Assembly: GCA_014281115.1 (NCBI GenBank)
Contig: JACONQ010000001.1
Span: forward strand, 1,116,001-1,180,000
Length of the DNA stretch: 64,000 nucleotides
Direction of reading: 5' to 3'
Origin: Laburnicola sp. R22_1
Lineage: Eukaryota > Ascomycota > Dothideomycetes > Pleosporales > Didymosphaeriaceae
Part shown: piece after piece, positions 53,355 to 63,439 of the stretch
How the letters are laid out: each line of letters opens with the position of its first letter
How positions within the stretch are numbered: position 1 is the stretch's first letter
Notes under the pieces: model-generated
What the model was told of the DNA's origin: nothing
Database searches by the model: none
Seen by the model: the letters and a program-made list of their open reading frames with translations, nothing else
Made by a program: the position numbers and the translations under genes

Positions 53355-55364
53355 ATGTCGCTTGCTCCCCCACCCGTCGACTCGCCCCGGCTGCTCTCCG
53401 AGTCTGTCATGACAACAGCCACGTCGGCCTCGGCAGCGGATAAGACGGGGCGTACGTGGAGCCTCTCAGTCAACGAGGACAACTGCTGGGAGGATCTCAT
53501 CTTGACACTAGGTACGTACGTTTGAGTCCACGACCGATCGATCGATACGAGGTACCGTGTGTTACACCAGGATACGCAGTACAAACACCAGAAGTTGGCT
53601 TGAGAGGTCTAAATTTGGAGACGCAAGAGTACCGTGTGTCATCTCAGGATGGGCAATACGAAGGCCGGAAAGTTGGCGCATACGGTTTCCTGGATACTCT
53701 CACCTCATTATCCAGACGCTGCATATTCTTGGGATAATCCTGCCTGCCTAGCTGCACTGTACTAAGTCACTGCTAAGATCGGATGTGTGAGCTTTTCATA
53801 GAACCCCGCGCTGACTTTCCGATAGATGGTGGTGGTATACGAGGCTACGCCAGCCTGATCATCCTTCAACGTCTCATGCACGAGATCGCTGAATGCGAAC
53901 GACGGTTACAGGACGAAGAGGGCCCAGTGCCCGACTCCAAGCGGCGCACCTTCAACGAAGACGAGCTTCTACCATGTCACTACTTCGACTACATGTATGG
54001 AACGAGCACGGGCGGTCTCATATCCGTCATGCTCGCTCGACTACGTATGACAGTACCACAGTGCTTGGATATATATCGCCAGGTCGGAGACGATCTTTTC
54101 GGCCACCGGCGGAACATGCTCCCGTTAGCGACTAAGTATCATCACAAGCCTTTGGAGAAGGCGGTGCAGACCATCGTTAAGCAGTACTGCAAACATCACG
54201 AAAGCTGCGATGGCGACGACTGGCATCCATGGGACTTGAACGAGGCGAAGTCCGGGGAGAGCTCAATGGCTTCTAGCATGTCGGGTCAACCGGACAGGAT
54301 CTGTCAGTCGTATGTATAGTCCCTTCCACACAATATTTCTTCAAAGCTTCATGCTGTTATACCCTAGAATGAGCAATACCAAGGCTGACTGTACTAGTAT
54401 ATGTCTAACTGCAACGCACTCTGGCATGATCGATGAAGCCTACTTATTGCGAACGTATGAGCACCGCTACGACCCAGACATCGCACCCGTGTGGGTTACG
54501 CCTTATAATGAAGGTGCTGACAAACTCAAAATCTGGGAAGTAACACGAGCGACCTCAGCAGCACCTTTCTTCTTCAAAATGCTTGAAGCGGATTTCGGTG
54601 ACCAAGGCAAAATTGGCTTCAAAGATGGAGGAATTCGTGAAAATAACCCGTCATATGCGGCTTACAGCGAACACGCTTCCTTGAAGGGCGAAGATCACGA
54701 ACCTGCCCTCCTTTTATCTATCGGTACTGGAAGACCAGATACATCCAATGACGGTTTCGCTTCGGTTTGGCCGGGACCTTTTGGGAAAGTCTCTTTGATG
54801 AAGAAGTGGTCAGAAAAGTTTGCAGTGTTTAAGAACGTTCTTATCAAATACACTGAGGGTGAAGATAGACATAAGATGATGCGCACGATCGCTCGTGGCG
54901 AACACCGATGGTATAAGCGCCTCAACGTAAACAACGGCCTAGAAAACATGGCACTAGACAACTGGGAAAAAGGTGTGTGGACCAACCCTCTCACTGGTGT
55001 TACGAAGGAAGTTCCAGGAGGCAAATCACTCGCACGGATGGAACGAGTCACAAAAGAATACCTGGATAGAGATGAAGCGTTCAAAGGGCCACCGTTACTA
55101 GAGTACGCACCACCTAAGATCATGCTTCGTCAGGTCGCGGAGAGATTAGTCAGGCATAGGAGATTGCGGGAAGCCACAAAGCACGATGATCTGCGCAGGT
55201 GGCAAACGCACATGGGGCAGTGGCTGACCGGAACACTGCGAGAGGAGGACGGGATGAGAACTATCGCTACAAAGACTCCATCGCAGTCGAGGAGAACAAG
55301 CGCCAAGACATCGTTGGAACGTCCTCAGCCGAAACCGAAAGACTCTGCCGCGACACCCCCGTAG
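53355..55364 (+). CDS. patatin-like phospholipase with complete catalytic dyad
   Basis: Three exons: 53355-53511, 53826-54309, 54398-55364; 535 aa. Intron 1 (314 bp) is unusually long; intron 2 is 88 bp. Phases fit, joining TL-DGGGIRG and CQ-S-ICLTATH. The patatin domain starts at residue 53 with the oxyanion motif DGGGIRG, followed by the nucleophile elbow GTSTGG (Ser 113) and the catalytic Asp in KDGGIRENNP (Asp 290). About 50 N-terminal residues precede the domain, including NEDNCWEDLILTLD. The C-terminus is basic and Ser/Pro-rich. The expected activity is hydrolysis of acyl esters of membrane or storage lipids; substrate unknown. No signal peptide seen. Compare the paralogue at 60232, which lacks the serine. 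Confidence 0.9.
53551..53677 (+). repeat. two tandem copies of a dispersed 45-bp motif inside intron 1
   Basis: 53551-53598 and 53628-53677 both start GTACCGTGTGT, contain CAGGAT with GCA-TAC, and end GAAGTTGGC or GAAAGTTGGC. Related copies lie in intron 2 (54356-54387), after the stop codon (55446-55485), and on the minus strand at 4480-4519 and 42630-42669. Confidence 0.7.
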
Positions 55365-56042
55365 CCCTCGCCGACGCCGACCTGCAACGCGTAGAAGGTC
55401 ACACGAAAAGCCCATCGAAAACAGTTCCGGAACAAAAGTCTGATTCCGGTGTGTTGCCCCAGGATAGGTAATGCGAAGGCCAGATGCATTCGTGATTGCA
55501 TTTCATGTTTGGGCAGCCCCGCGGTTGTAATTCGAACTTCACAGTAGAGCATTGGCGGCGTTTACATATACCCCTCCCGAGATGGAGCGAGCGGAAACAG
55601 GTTGCATTTAGGTGTTTTGGTTTTCCTATGTTGGTCCAATTTCTGTTTGCATTTGATCTTTTTTGTACGTATAGCACCATCGCATCGCATTGCGTTAATT
55701 GCGTCACTGAGATACCATGTAGTTTAGTTGGTTCGTCCTCGTTGTATATTTGGTACATTTGGAATACTTTCGCGCAAAGACTATTACTACACTATTAATA
55801 GGTTTAAGCTGGACTGCCTGTGAAGTCGCTCCGCTAGTTGCTACTGTCAATGGCAGTAAGTGGATAGAGCTACTGCACTACAACGGGAGCTACCCCACAA
55901 CACGTCATCCCATCTTACAAACCCATGCCCCACGCCTGCCATCGCTCCTTCCCGTGTTTCCGGTAGCTACATCGATCGTATGGTACATAAACACTTTTAT
56001 TCAATTCCCTTCAGCCCAAGTCAAACATCTAGCTGCAACACG
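55365..56042. other. intergenic region between patatin and CinA-like genes
   Basis: No gene recognised. A copy of the dispersed motif (GTGTTGCCCCAGGATAGG) lies at 55446-55485, probably in the 3' untranslated region of the patatin gene. Confidence 0.5.
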
Positions 56043-56684
56043 ATGACATCTCCGTTCCCGCCCCCCGAACTGCGCGACATCGTCCAAGAAGTAGCCTCCC
56101 TCCTCAAAGACCGCAAAGAAACAATCTCTGTCGCAGAAACCGTACTTTCCCTCCACCCCTTCATCCTAGATTCCGTCACACCCCACCACTACTAACATCC
56201 CCCCAGGCAGCAGGCGGCCTTATCTCCGCTGCCCTCCTCTCCTACCCTGGTGCCTCTACCTACTACAATGGCGGTCTCACGCTATACACTCTCGAATCAC
56301 GGCTCGCCTTCGGTGGCTGGACTACACAAGATGTGGACAACTACGCTGGGCCGACGCCGGAGGTCGTGAAGGGGTTGGCGGAGCATATGAGGAAGACGCT
56401 GGGGTCGACGTATACTGTGAGTGAGAGTGGGACGGCGGGGCCGACGGGGGGGACGAAAGGGTCGAAGAGGTATAGGAATCCGGGGTATGTGGCGCTTGCG
56501 GTGGCGAGTGGGAAGGGGACGGAGACGAGGGAGGTTAGCACCGGGTTGGGGAGTGATAGGGAGGGGAATATGGTGAGTTGGAGTTTTGGAGGAGGGAAGG
56601 TTTGCTGATCTTTTGTAGGTGAGGTTTGCGGTTGAGGCGTTGAAGTTAGTTAGAGATGTTATTAAGGGGGAGGGGAAGTTGTAG
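56043..56684 (+). CDS. CinA C-terminal-domain protein (nicotinamide-nucleotide amidohydrolase-like)
   Basis: Three exons: 56043-56141, 56207-56572, 56619-56684, with introns of 65 and 46 bp, all phase 0; 176 aa. The whole protein is one CinA-C domain: ISVAETAAGGLISAALLSYPG, where bacterial proteins have AES-TGG-LI, then YYNGGLTLYT and SESGTAGPTGG. In bacteria this domain deamidates NMN to nicotinate mononucleotide, part of pyridine nucleotide recycling. Fungal members are usually single-domain and of this length. The usual Ser-Cys after AE is Thr-Ala here, so activity is not certain. The second intron, rather than read-through, is needed to keep the C-terminal helix VRFAVEALKLVRDVI. Confidence 0.88.
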
Positions 56685-57323
56685 GGTTGTCGCCCGTCCG
56701 AGAGGCGGTGAGTGTGGGCTTGGTTTACGGCTTGCTGAGTGCTATGGTGAATATTTCACTAGCCAGTCCTCAGTGTGGTTTGGCTGACGCGTTTGACACC
56801 TCTGAATACGTGCTTGTATCGAGTCATAATCTGTGTATTAAACGTACGTATACGGACCGCAGACGTTTTGTGGATATCATTTCTTGTACCCTATTCACGC
56901 ACTAGCCTACGCAGAAACACCCCTTTGAACAGCGACTAACTTCAAGTGCCAATGTTGCGACTCAGCTACAGCGTAGTATAAGTATGCTGTTGGATTTCCT
57001 GTTCTCCTTCTGCAATCACATTAGCCTTGAAATTCATCTTATAGCTGTGAAAGATATGCTTCAAATGCGAAACCTTGTAAGCGGTGAATTCAGAGACTTG
57101 GGAGTGTATTTATATAAAAGGTATCTATATAGCATCTCTTTTCTTCCTTATAATTACAATAATATTAATACTGCCGACCTGTCTGCATACAAGCCCTTAT
57201 TGTGACTCTAAGTATCATTATTCCTATCTATAACCATCTACCCAAGCTCTAGCCCTTTCCAGTTGCCAAACCATTATTCTATCAGCACGCCGTTAGCCTT
57301 TGCAACCTTCCTCAACACTCAAC
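56685..57323. other. intergenic region
   Basis: No gene, RNA or repeat recognised. AT-rich towards 57100-57180. Confidence 0.5.
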
Positions 57324-57758
57324 ATGTCTTCGTCTTCCTCCTCGCACGGAGACGCAGGCAAGCCTTTCCCGCCCGCGCGCTGGCAAGCAGTAAAAAACAA
57401 ACTAGCAGTACTCATAAGGTCCCTAGAAGGCATGCAGATTGCCTTCGAAAACACCCCATACAACTCATCACAGCTTGACGGACCGCGGGCATGGTCCGAG
57501 ATACTCGATACCAAGGCTTCCAGCGACATTGGACTCCTCCTGGAAATGCGTATCCATCCGTGGATACCGGAGGGCCCTGAGGCTCCAGGCATGCTCAATT
57601 TTGCGGCCCATACGGGCCTTCTTGCTGTCTTGATAAGTAGGGTGGGTATGCTTCCGTGTCCGGGTGAGGCGGATGAGGATGGCATTTGGTATGTCTATAT
57701 ACCTTTTGAGGTGGATAGGTGCCGGGTGGTTTGGAGGGTGCAGATTTTCTATGTGTAG
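57324..57758 (+). CDS. unrecognised 144-aa protein
   Basis: Single open frame from ATG 57324 (MSSSSSSHGDAGKPFPP) to TAG 57758. A Ser-rich start is followed by an amphipathic helix (ARWQAVKNKLAVLIRSLEGM) and a globular-looking region with several Trp. The C-terminus includes EADEDGIWYVYIPFEVDRC. No family recognised. Leader context AACATG fits fungal starts. The last 20 residues could instead be an unspliced intron read-through. Codon use is like the neighbouring host genes. Confidence 0.6.
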   Translation: MSSSSSSHGDAGKPFPPARWQAVKNKLAVLIRSLEGMQIAFENTPYNSSQLDGPRAWSEILDTKASSDIGLLLEMRIHPWIPEGPEAPGMLNFAAHTGLLAVLISRVGMLPCPGEADEDGIWYVYIPFEVDRCRVVWRVQIFYV

Positions 57759-58323
57759 TCGTGGGTTTAGTTGGGCATGGGGCGGAGTTTTGGTTGTGTA
57801 AATGTGGTTTTGCGTAGTGTTGTGTGTTGAGTGTTTTAGCATCTTGTATAGATATACACACAGTTGATTGTTTTGAATATAACAGCCTTGTGTTGGAGCT
57901 GGGTTAGTATCTTTTAACACGGTTGACCGATTTCTCACTGCTTCACTCACTCGTTAGACAAAGACCTTGCGATGCTTCCAGGCTAGGCGTGGCTATGAAA
58001 GCCTACAAATGTGGTTTTCGTGCCGCGTTTGCATAAGATATTGCCGACGTGCAACTTCCATCCATTCAATGTAGCAAACACGCATCACCAACCGCCAAGT
58101 CTTCAACATACATGCACTCCTCACCAATGTCACCCCCAACTTCAAGTCAAAAACACGCATCTCCAGGCAGCAAGATACGCCCAAATATCTTCACGCGCTT
58201 CGCATTCCATAATCCAACATGAAGGCCAACAACATATAAACCACCACCTACTTGCTCGCCATCCTCCCGTCCACCACCCACCACACCACACAACATAAAT
58301 CTTCCCCGCCCTCCTTCCCAGCC

Positions 58324-59148
58324 ATGGCCTACAACTTCCAAGTCCACCACGAAGTCCACCACACCCCCCAACCCATGATGTTGCAAAACCAACAAACCGT
58401 AACCGTCCACCAAGTCCACCACCCCGGCGTCGAAATCATTCACCCACACCCAGGCATCCACTTCCTCCACCCGCTCCCAGTCGCCTACCACCCACCCCCA
58501 CACTACATACACCCCGGCTTCCACGCCCCAATGCCCATGCCCATGCCGATGTACAACAACCCTGTCATCCCGCAAGCAGTCGCCCGCCAGCCGCACCGCG
58601 TAGTCTACATCGTATCGTACAGCACACACAGACTGGCGACAGGCGACAGGCTCGCGCTCGCAGAGTACCACAACGCTGTTAATGCGTCCGGCCAAGAGCC
58701 CCTGATCACGTTCGATGTGTCGCATTTTCCGAGTCCGCGGGCGGACTTGTGCGCCGTGTATTCGGGGATGAGTAGGCAGGTTCAGAATATCGTAAAGGGG
58801 GATCGGGAGTGTATGCGGGATTTGTAAGTTGCGTTCTATATATCTCTTTTTCTCTGTTTTTTTTTTCGCTTCGGAGCTTTGTTGTTGTGGGAGGGTACCT
58901 ACTACCTAGGTATCATAAGTGAGCTACCTTAGCTAATCAGTTGTGTTAGGGATGATGTGGTGCGGTTGACGATGAGCGCGTTTGATCAAGGGGCGGGGTC
59001 GTTGTTGTTGTTGGTTGCGAGTCCAGGGGGGACGCATAGGAGTGTTGCTGCGGCGGAGGTTATTAAGAGGAAGTTGGAGAGGAGGGGGGTGACGAGTGTG
59101 CATGTTGCGCATGCGCATCATGTGCGGCGGCCGGGGGAGGCGCGGTGA
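58324..59148 (+). CDS. His-rich protein with RapZ C-terminal-like domain
   Basis: Two exons, 58324-58823 and 58950-59148, with a 126-bp intron (GTAAGT donor, TTAG acceptor); 232 aa. Residues 1-90 are rich in His, Pro and Met (HHEVHHTPQPMML; PMPMPMPM). From about 100 the sequence follows the order of the RapZ C-terminal domain: ITFDVSHFPSP (RapZ-like FDVR..PNP), YSGMSRQVQNIV (like TG-D--V), then SLLLLVASPGGTHRSVAAAEVI (like IGCTGG-HRSV--AE) and HVAHAHH near the end. In E. coli RapZ this domain binds small RNAs that control glucosamine synthesis. The fungal role is unknown and the N-terminal kinase-like half of RapZ is absent. Family call is by motif only. Confidence 0.75.
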
Positions 59149-60231
59149 GGGGGTTGGGGTTTGATGAGGAGTTTTGGAACGAGGCTTGTAGATTGGTGTA
59201 GCGATTGGTGTAGCCGTTGGGTATTCACCCAAGGAGCTCCTGTCTATATTAGAGTTTCCTGCGTGGGGTGTTTATGTTCTATGGAACGACCTCGGTCAAA
59301 TAAGCCGGGATTGAGGATTGCTGATTGTGTGTTTGCTTCATGGATTTCCCTGTAGACATTAGGATGTGATGAATCCTGTGGAAGGCGGGCGTGGGGTGGG
59401 TAGTCATGGGCAGTAGCAGGGTCGTTGTAAAATTGTAGACTAGCATCAAGGCCTGCATGAGCCGGCGGCCGAAGTTGTTCAGCTACGGGCCGTCAGGTGT
59501 GTGTGTGTGGCCGAAGCGATTGGCTTGCTCGGAGAGCCCGATGACGGTCTTGGTGGGCGTCGTCACGGGTGCTGTGCTGATTGGATCTCTCCAGAGCGGC
59601 GGCGAAAGCGGGCCAGCAGATAGCCGCTGCAGGGGCGAAGATCCGTCGTCGGTGTCGTTGCAACGGGCGGTTGGGGAAGATGGCCACACGGACGGAAAGA
59701 CGGTGGGTTGCGTTCTCAGCTGCTGTTGGGTGGGCGGCGCCGTGGGCCGAAGGGTGACGTTGTGGCGCAGCAGTTCGGTCTTCGTCATAGCAGAGGGGCT
59801 TGGCTGGCCAACGTCACCAGGCAAGCAGCCGTGGTGGATGCCATCATGCCAGTGACACAGGCGTGAAAAGCGAGACTCCTGCTTCTGCCCTCGGCCTGTG
59901 ACTCCGCACTTTTCTCTCCCGCTGTGCGCCTCTTTCCACGCCTTCATCTCAGCGCTCTCAGCGCTCGCAGCGCGCGCAGACCAGCCGCCGCCAAGCCCAG
60001 CCAGGCCTCCGCTACCTAGCACGGCTACCTGACCGCCACCAGCCGCACGGCGCACGCAGCACCGCAAACCGGGACGACTTTGATTACTCGGGGCTGGACG
60101 GCGCGGCGCCCCGGAGCTGATACTTCCACGCGCACATACAGCGCCGTCTGCTCTTGGCCCACGAGGCGCTCGGCCTAGGTATCGCCCGTCACTCACCACC
60201 TTCCGCTACCACAGCCACACATCGCGACGCC
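59149..60231. other. intergenic region upstream of the second patatin-like gene
   Basis: GC-rich from 59450 on. Long frames exist on both strands, but they overlap, are low in complexity and have no recognisable domain. Likely 5' leader and promoter for the gene at 60232. Confidence 0.5.
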
Positions 60232-62166
60232 ATGTCGAACAACGGCATCCGGCGCAAAGACACCACAAAGGGCCCGCCGCTGCGCATTCTCTCTCTAGGT
60301 ATGGCCCTCCTTGCTGTGCTCGAGCATCATGTACTAACGCGGGGCAGATGGCGGGGGCGTGCGCGGCTACTCGATGCTCATCATCCTCCAGGAGCTCATG
60401 CACCGGACATTCGTCGAGACCGAGGGGAGAGCCCCGAAGCGCCACGAAATACCCAAGCCATGCGACCACTTCGACCTCATCGGGGGAACCGGTACCGGCG
60501 GCTTGATTGCCCTCATGCTAGGGAGACTGCGGCTGGATCTGGATACCTGCAAAGATGTCTATGTGCGCATGACGAAGAAGGTCTTCGAGACGGACAAGAC
60601 ATTCGCTGGCATTCCGTATCGGCACACGCTGTTCAAAGCATCCAAGCTCGAGGAGGCCATCATGGAATGCGTACGGGAGCACACCGTGTACGACGATGAG
60701 GGCAATGACTGCGAAGACGCCATGTCCTCGAATGCCGATCTCCGTATACCCGTGACTCCGGGCAGCGCACTCTCCCGCGTGTCCAGAAGCCCAAGCACAG
60801 CCAGCCGGTACAGCCAGATCGGCATGAGTCCCTTGAACCCGCGGATAGCTGCTTTGAGATGGGGCAATCCAAATGCGCGACTCTACGACAATAGAGAAGA
60901 GCGCACGAAAACGTGAGTAATCCAACAATACAAGCAAGCGCTGGTGCTAACTACCCTAGGGCTATTACAGCTGTTTACAAAGGCAGTAGAAGTGCCGCTA
61001 CCGGTCAGATACTCCTGCGCTCGTACGACTCCCGAAAAGAGACGTCGATAGAGCCCAATGCTACGATATGGGAAGCTGGCCGTGCCACTTGCGCGACTGC
61101 TCTTGCCTTCAAGCCTATCCAGGTCGGCCAGTCAGTTTTCCTTGACGAAAGCGTCGGAAAATACAACCCCGCACCACTGTTGCTCGACGAAGCCGTATGC
61201 AATGAATGGCCTGGTCGCGAAGTAGGTGTCTTCATCAGCATAGGTACCGGGAAAAGGCCCGAGGAAACAAACCAGCAGGCGCATTTGTGGTGGGAAAGTT
61301 TCGTCGGCAGCGGCGTCGGTGACTTTGCTGAAGCCAGGAGGAGATTGATCAACAAAATAGAAGATTGTGAGAAGATACACTTGTCTATGAAGGATCATCT
61401 GGCCAAGCGACACGTCAACCAAGAGCACTATTACCGACTGAATGTCAACGTTGGAGTGGGCGAGTTTGGTATGAACGAGTGGAACCGCCTTGCCGAGATC
61501 AGCTCCAGCACGCGCATGTACCTGGGAGACAAGGAAGTGCAAACCATGACTCTCGACTCCGCGTCAAAGCTTGCAAGAATACATTTCGCCAAAGTAAGAT
61601 GGGAAAGAGCAGAGAGAGGACTCCCACCCCGGGCTGGTCTACCGCAGCTAAAGAATCCCTACGAGCGGCCACTCCCTGCCGTCCCAGATGCCTCTCCGTT
61701 AGCTATTGAGCTTCCCGCTGAAGAAGTCGCGCCCGACTACTACTCGAATCAACTCGACTCCAATACCCTCCTCCATCCAGCCTACCGACGCACATCGGAT
61801 AACGATAAGTTCGCCATCCTGTCCTCTGGCGAATACCCTCAACCAGCAGAATCAGACTTGCCTCCCCGTCAATCGGGTGAGTTGGTGGATCCAAATCGCC
61901 GTTCGGGGGAGCAGTTCACCGTCGGCTCAGCACACAACTCGCCACAGTTGAGCTTTGAGGAACCACATCGCAACAGCCCGCCTCCGCGGCCTCCAAAGAC
62001 ACCCCTCCAGGATGGCCTGCGACCGCCGGGGCTGTTGGGCCCACCTACACTGCCGCCCCCAACCTCGGCTTTACCCAGACCACCACCTGGTGCACCGCTA
62101 CCCTACCCGGATAGAGATGAACCACCGCCTGTCAACATGTTGAGAAAACCGGAATTCAAGCGATAA
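60232..62166 (+). CDS. patatin-like protein without the nucleophile serine
   Basis: Three exons: 60232-60298, 60348-60912, 60960-62166; introns of 49 and 47 bp with CTAAC branch sites; 612 aa. The patatin domain starts at residue 23 with DGGGVRGYSM. The elbow reads GGTGTGG: the residue expected to be Ser (codon 71, 60491-60493) is GGT, Gly. The second block is LDESVGKYNP (Asp 273), where active relatives have DGG or DGA. Other conserved parts are intact (FDLIGG; LMLGRLRLDL; AVYKG; FISIGTG). Residues 400-612 are Pro/Ser-rich and end in a poly-proline tract, a possible SH3 or profilin ligand. Without Ser the Ser-Asp dyad cannot work, so a binding or regulatory role is inferred. Two neighbouring introns match the family's gene structure, so this is not a random frameshift. 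Confidence 0.9.
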
Positions 62167-62851
62167 AATCATTTTCAATGATTCATGAATTTATGATTAT
62201 CCTATCACGACGATGTTAATACCGAAGCTGAACCTTGGCACGAACATCTCGACACACTTCCTTTGTCCTTTATGCGTTTGCGCGTTCTTTAGTCTCGTTC
62301 GAATTGCATAGTCTGGTTTTGTTGGCAATGTAGTTACAGATACCCTTCAATTATTACTAGTTTGCGCTTAATATGAAATGTCCGTTTTGTTTTCCATTGC
62401 CAACGATCACTTGCCACTTTTGCGTTTGCATGCGCACGTTATTGTGTATGGGGCGGGGGGTGGTTGGTTGTTTCGCCCCCAACGCACGCCTGGTGTCACC
62501 TCATACTGTTCATTGCGGAGTAAGCGGTGGGTCTCATTTCTCGTAGGCTTGAGCTTGTCGGTTGAGTGCTCCGCAGTCGGCAACAAAGAATAATAAGAGC
62601 TCTTACATGGGCTGGTAACGCGAAGCCTACATCCTCGTCTTGGAGACGACACGGATTTGATTGAGTACGGTGAATTGCCTCGAGATAATTTATATCCATG
62701 CAGAGTTTATAGGATTCTGATCTCCTGATAGTGTGAGGTTGTTATGCGCTCTGACATGAAATAGTGGGCCCCACAATGCGATTCCCACATTCCAACTCGA
62801 TGGATAGGATTCGCAGCCAAGGTGGCATGCAAAACACTGTCGCGGTGTGGG
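62167..62851. other. intergenic region between convergent genes
   Basis: The 3' ends of the patatin-like gene and the minus-strand His-rich gene face each other here. No gene, repeat or RNA recognised. Confidence 0.5.
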
Positions 62852-63439
62852 CTAGTCATCGTCCGGCTCCTCATATCCCGCAAACACAAAGCCGAGATCC
62901 AGCGTCTGCGCTTGCGCAGCCTCATGGTTGTCTTCATCGCCACCCGTTCGAGCATCTTCGTCCGACTGATCCAGCTCGGAGATTTCGTATGCATGCGTCT
63001 CAGGCATGGAGGCGTATCCGTATCCGGGGTGAACGTACGGGGTTTGGAAACCGTACGATGGATTCCAAAAAGGCGCGTGTGGATCGATACCCGGGGGGAA
63101 GTTTGCGGGTAAGTGGGCGTGGTTGGCGTGATAGGGAGCCGTGTAGGTGTAGTTGAATAAGGGAGGTGTGGAGGTGTTGAAGCTGGGTTGAATGTGTGGG
63201 CTGGAATGGAGAGGGTGGTGTGGGTTGGGTGCTTGGATGTTGGGGGTGTGATGGTCTGGGTGGACGTGGATATGGTTGTGCTTGTTGTAGTGGTGGTGAG
63301 AATGGTGGTGAGGACATGTTCTGGCGCCGCGTCGTTGGTCTGGGTTGTGAGGCGGTAGTGGAAATACCCATTCTTGATCCATGTTGTTGATGTATCGAAT
63401 GCGGTTTATGGGGCTTAATTTGTCGTCGTGGGTTAGCAT
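62852..63439 (-). CDS. His/Pro/Tyr-rich protein, 195 aa, unrecognised
   Basis: Single exon from ATG 63439 (MLTHDDKLSPINRIRYINNM) to the stop at 62852. The middle is low in complexity: His clusters (CPHHHSHHHYNKHNHIHVH), then Pro/Tyr/Phe stretches, and the C-terminus is acidic (ELDQSDEDARTGGDEDNHE; EEPDDD). No folded domain or membrane segment is recognised. His-rich tracts can bind metal or form condensates, but nothing here shows which. The RapZ-like protein at 58324 has a comparable His/Pro-rich N-terminus. Confidence 0.65.
   Translation of the reverse strand: MLTHDDKLSPINRIRYINNMDQEWVFPLPPHNPDQRRGARTCPHHHSHHHYNKHNHIHVHPDHHTPNIQAPNPHHPLHSSPHIQPSFNTSTPPLFNYTYTAPYHANHAHLPANFPPGIDPHAPFWNPSYGFQTPYVHPGYGYASMPETHAYEISELDQSDEDARTGGDEDNHEAAQAQTLDLGFVFAGYEEPDDD

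Noticed and set aside
59483..60199. Minus-strand frame of 238 codons
   Set aside because: Low complexity, GC-rich, no domain, overlaps the probable promoter and leader of the gene at 60232; treated as chance.
47911..63439. Secondary-metabolite or lipid pathway cluster at the right end
   Set aside because: No synthase, P450 or transporter; the genes are mixed housekeeping and unknown, and the two patatin relatives alone do not make a pathway.
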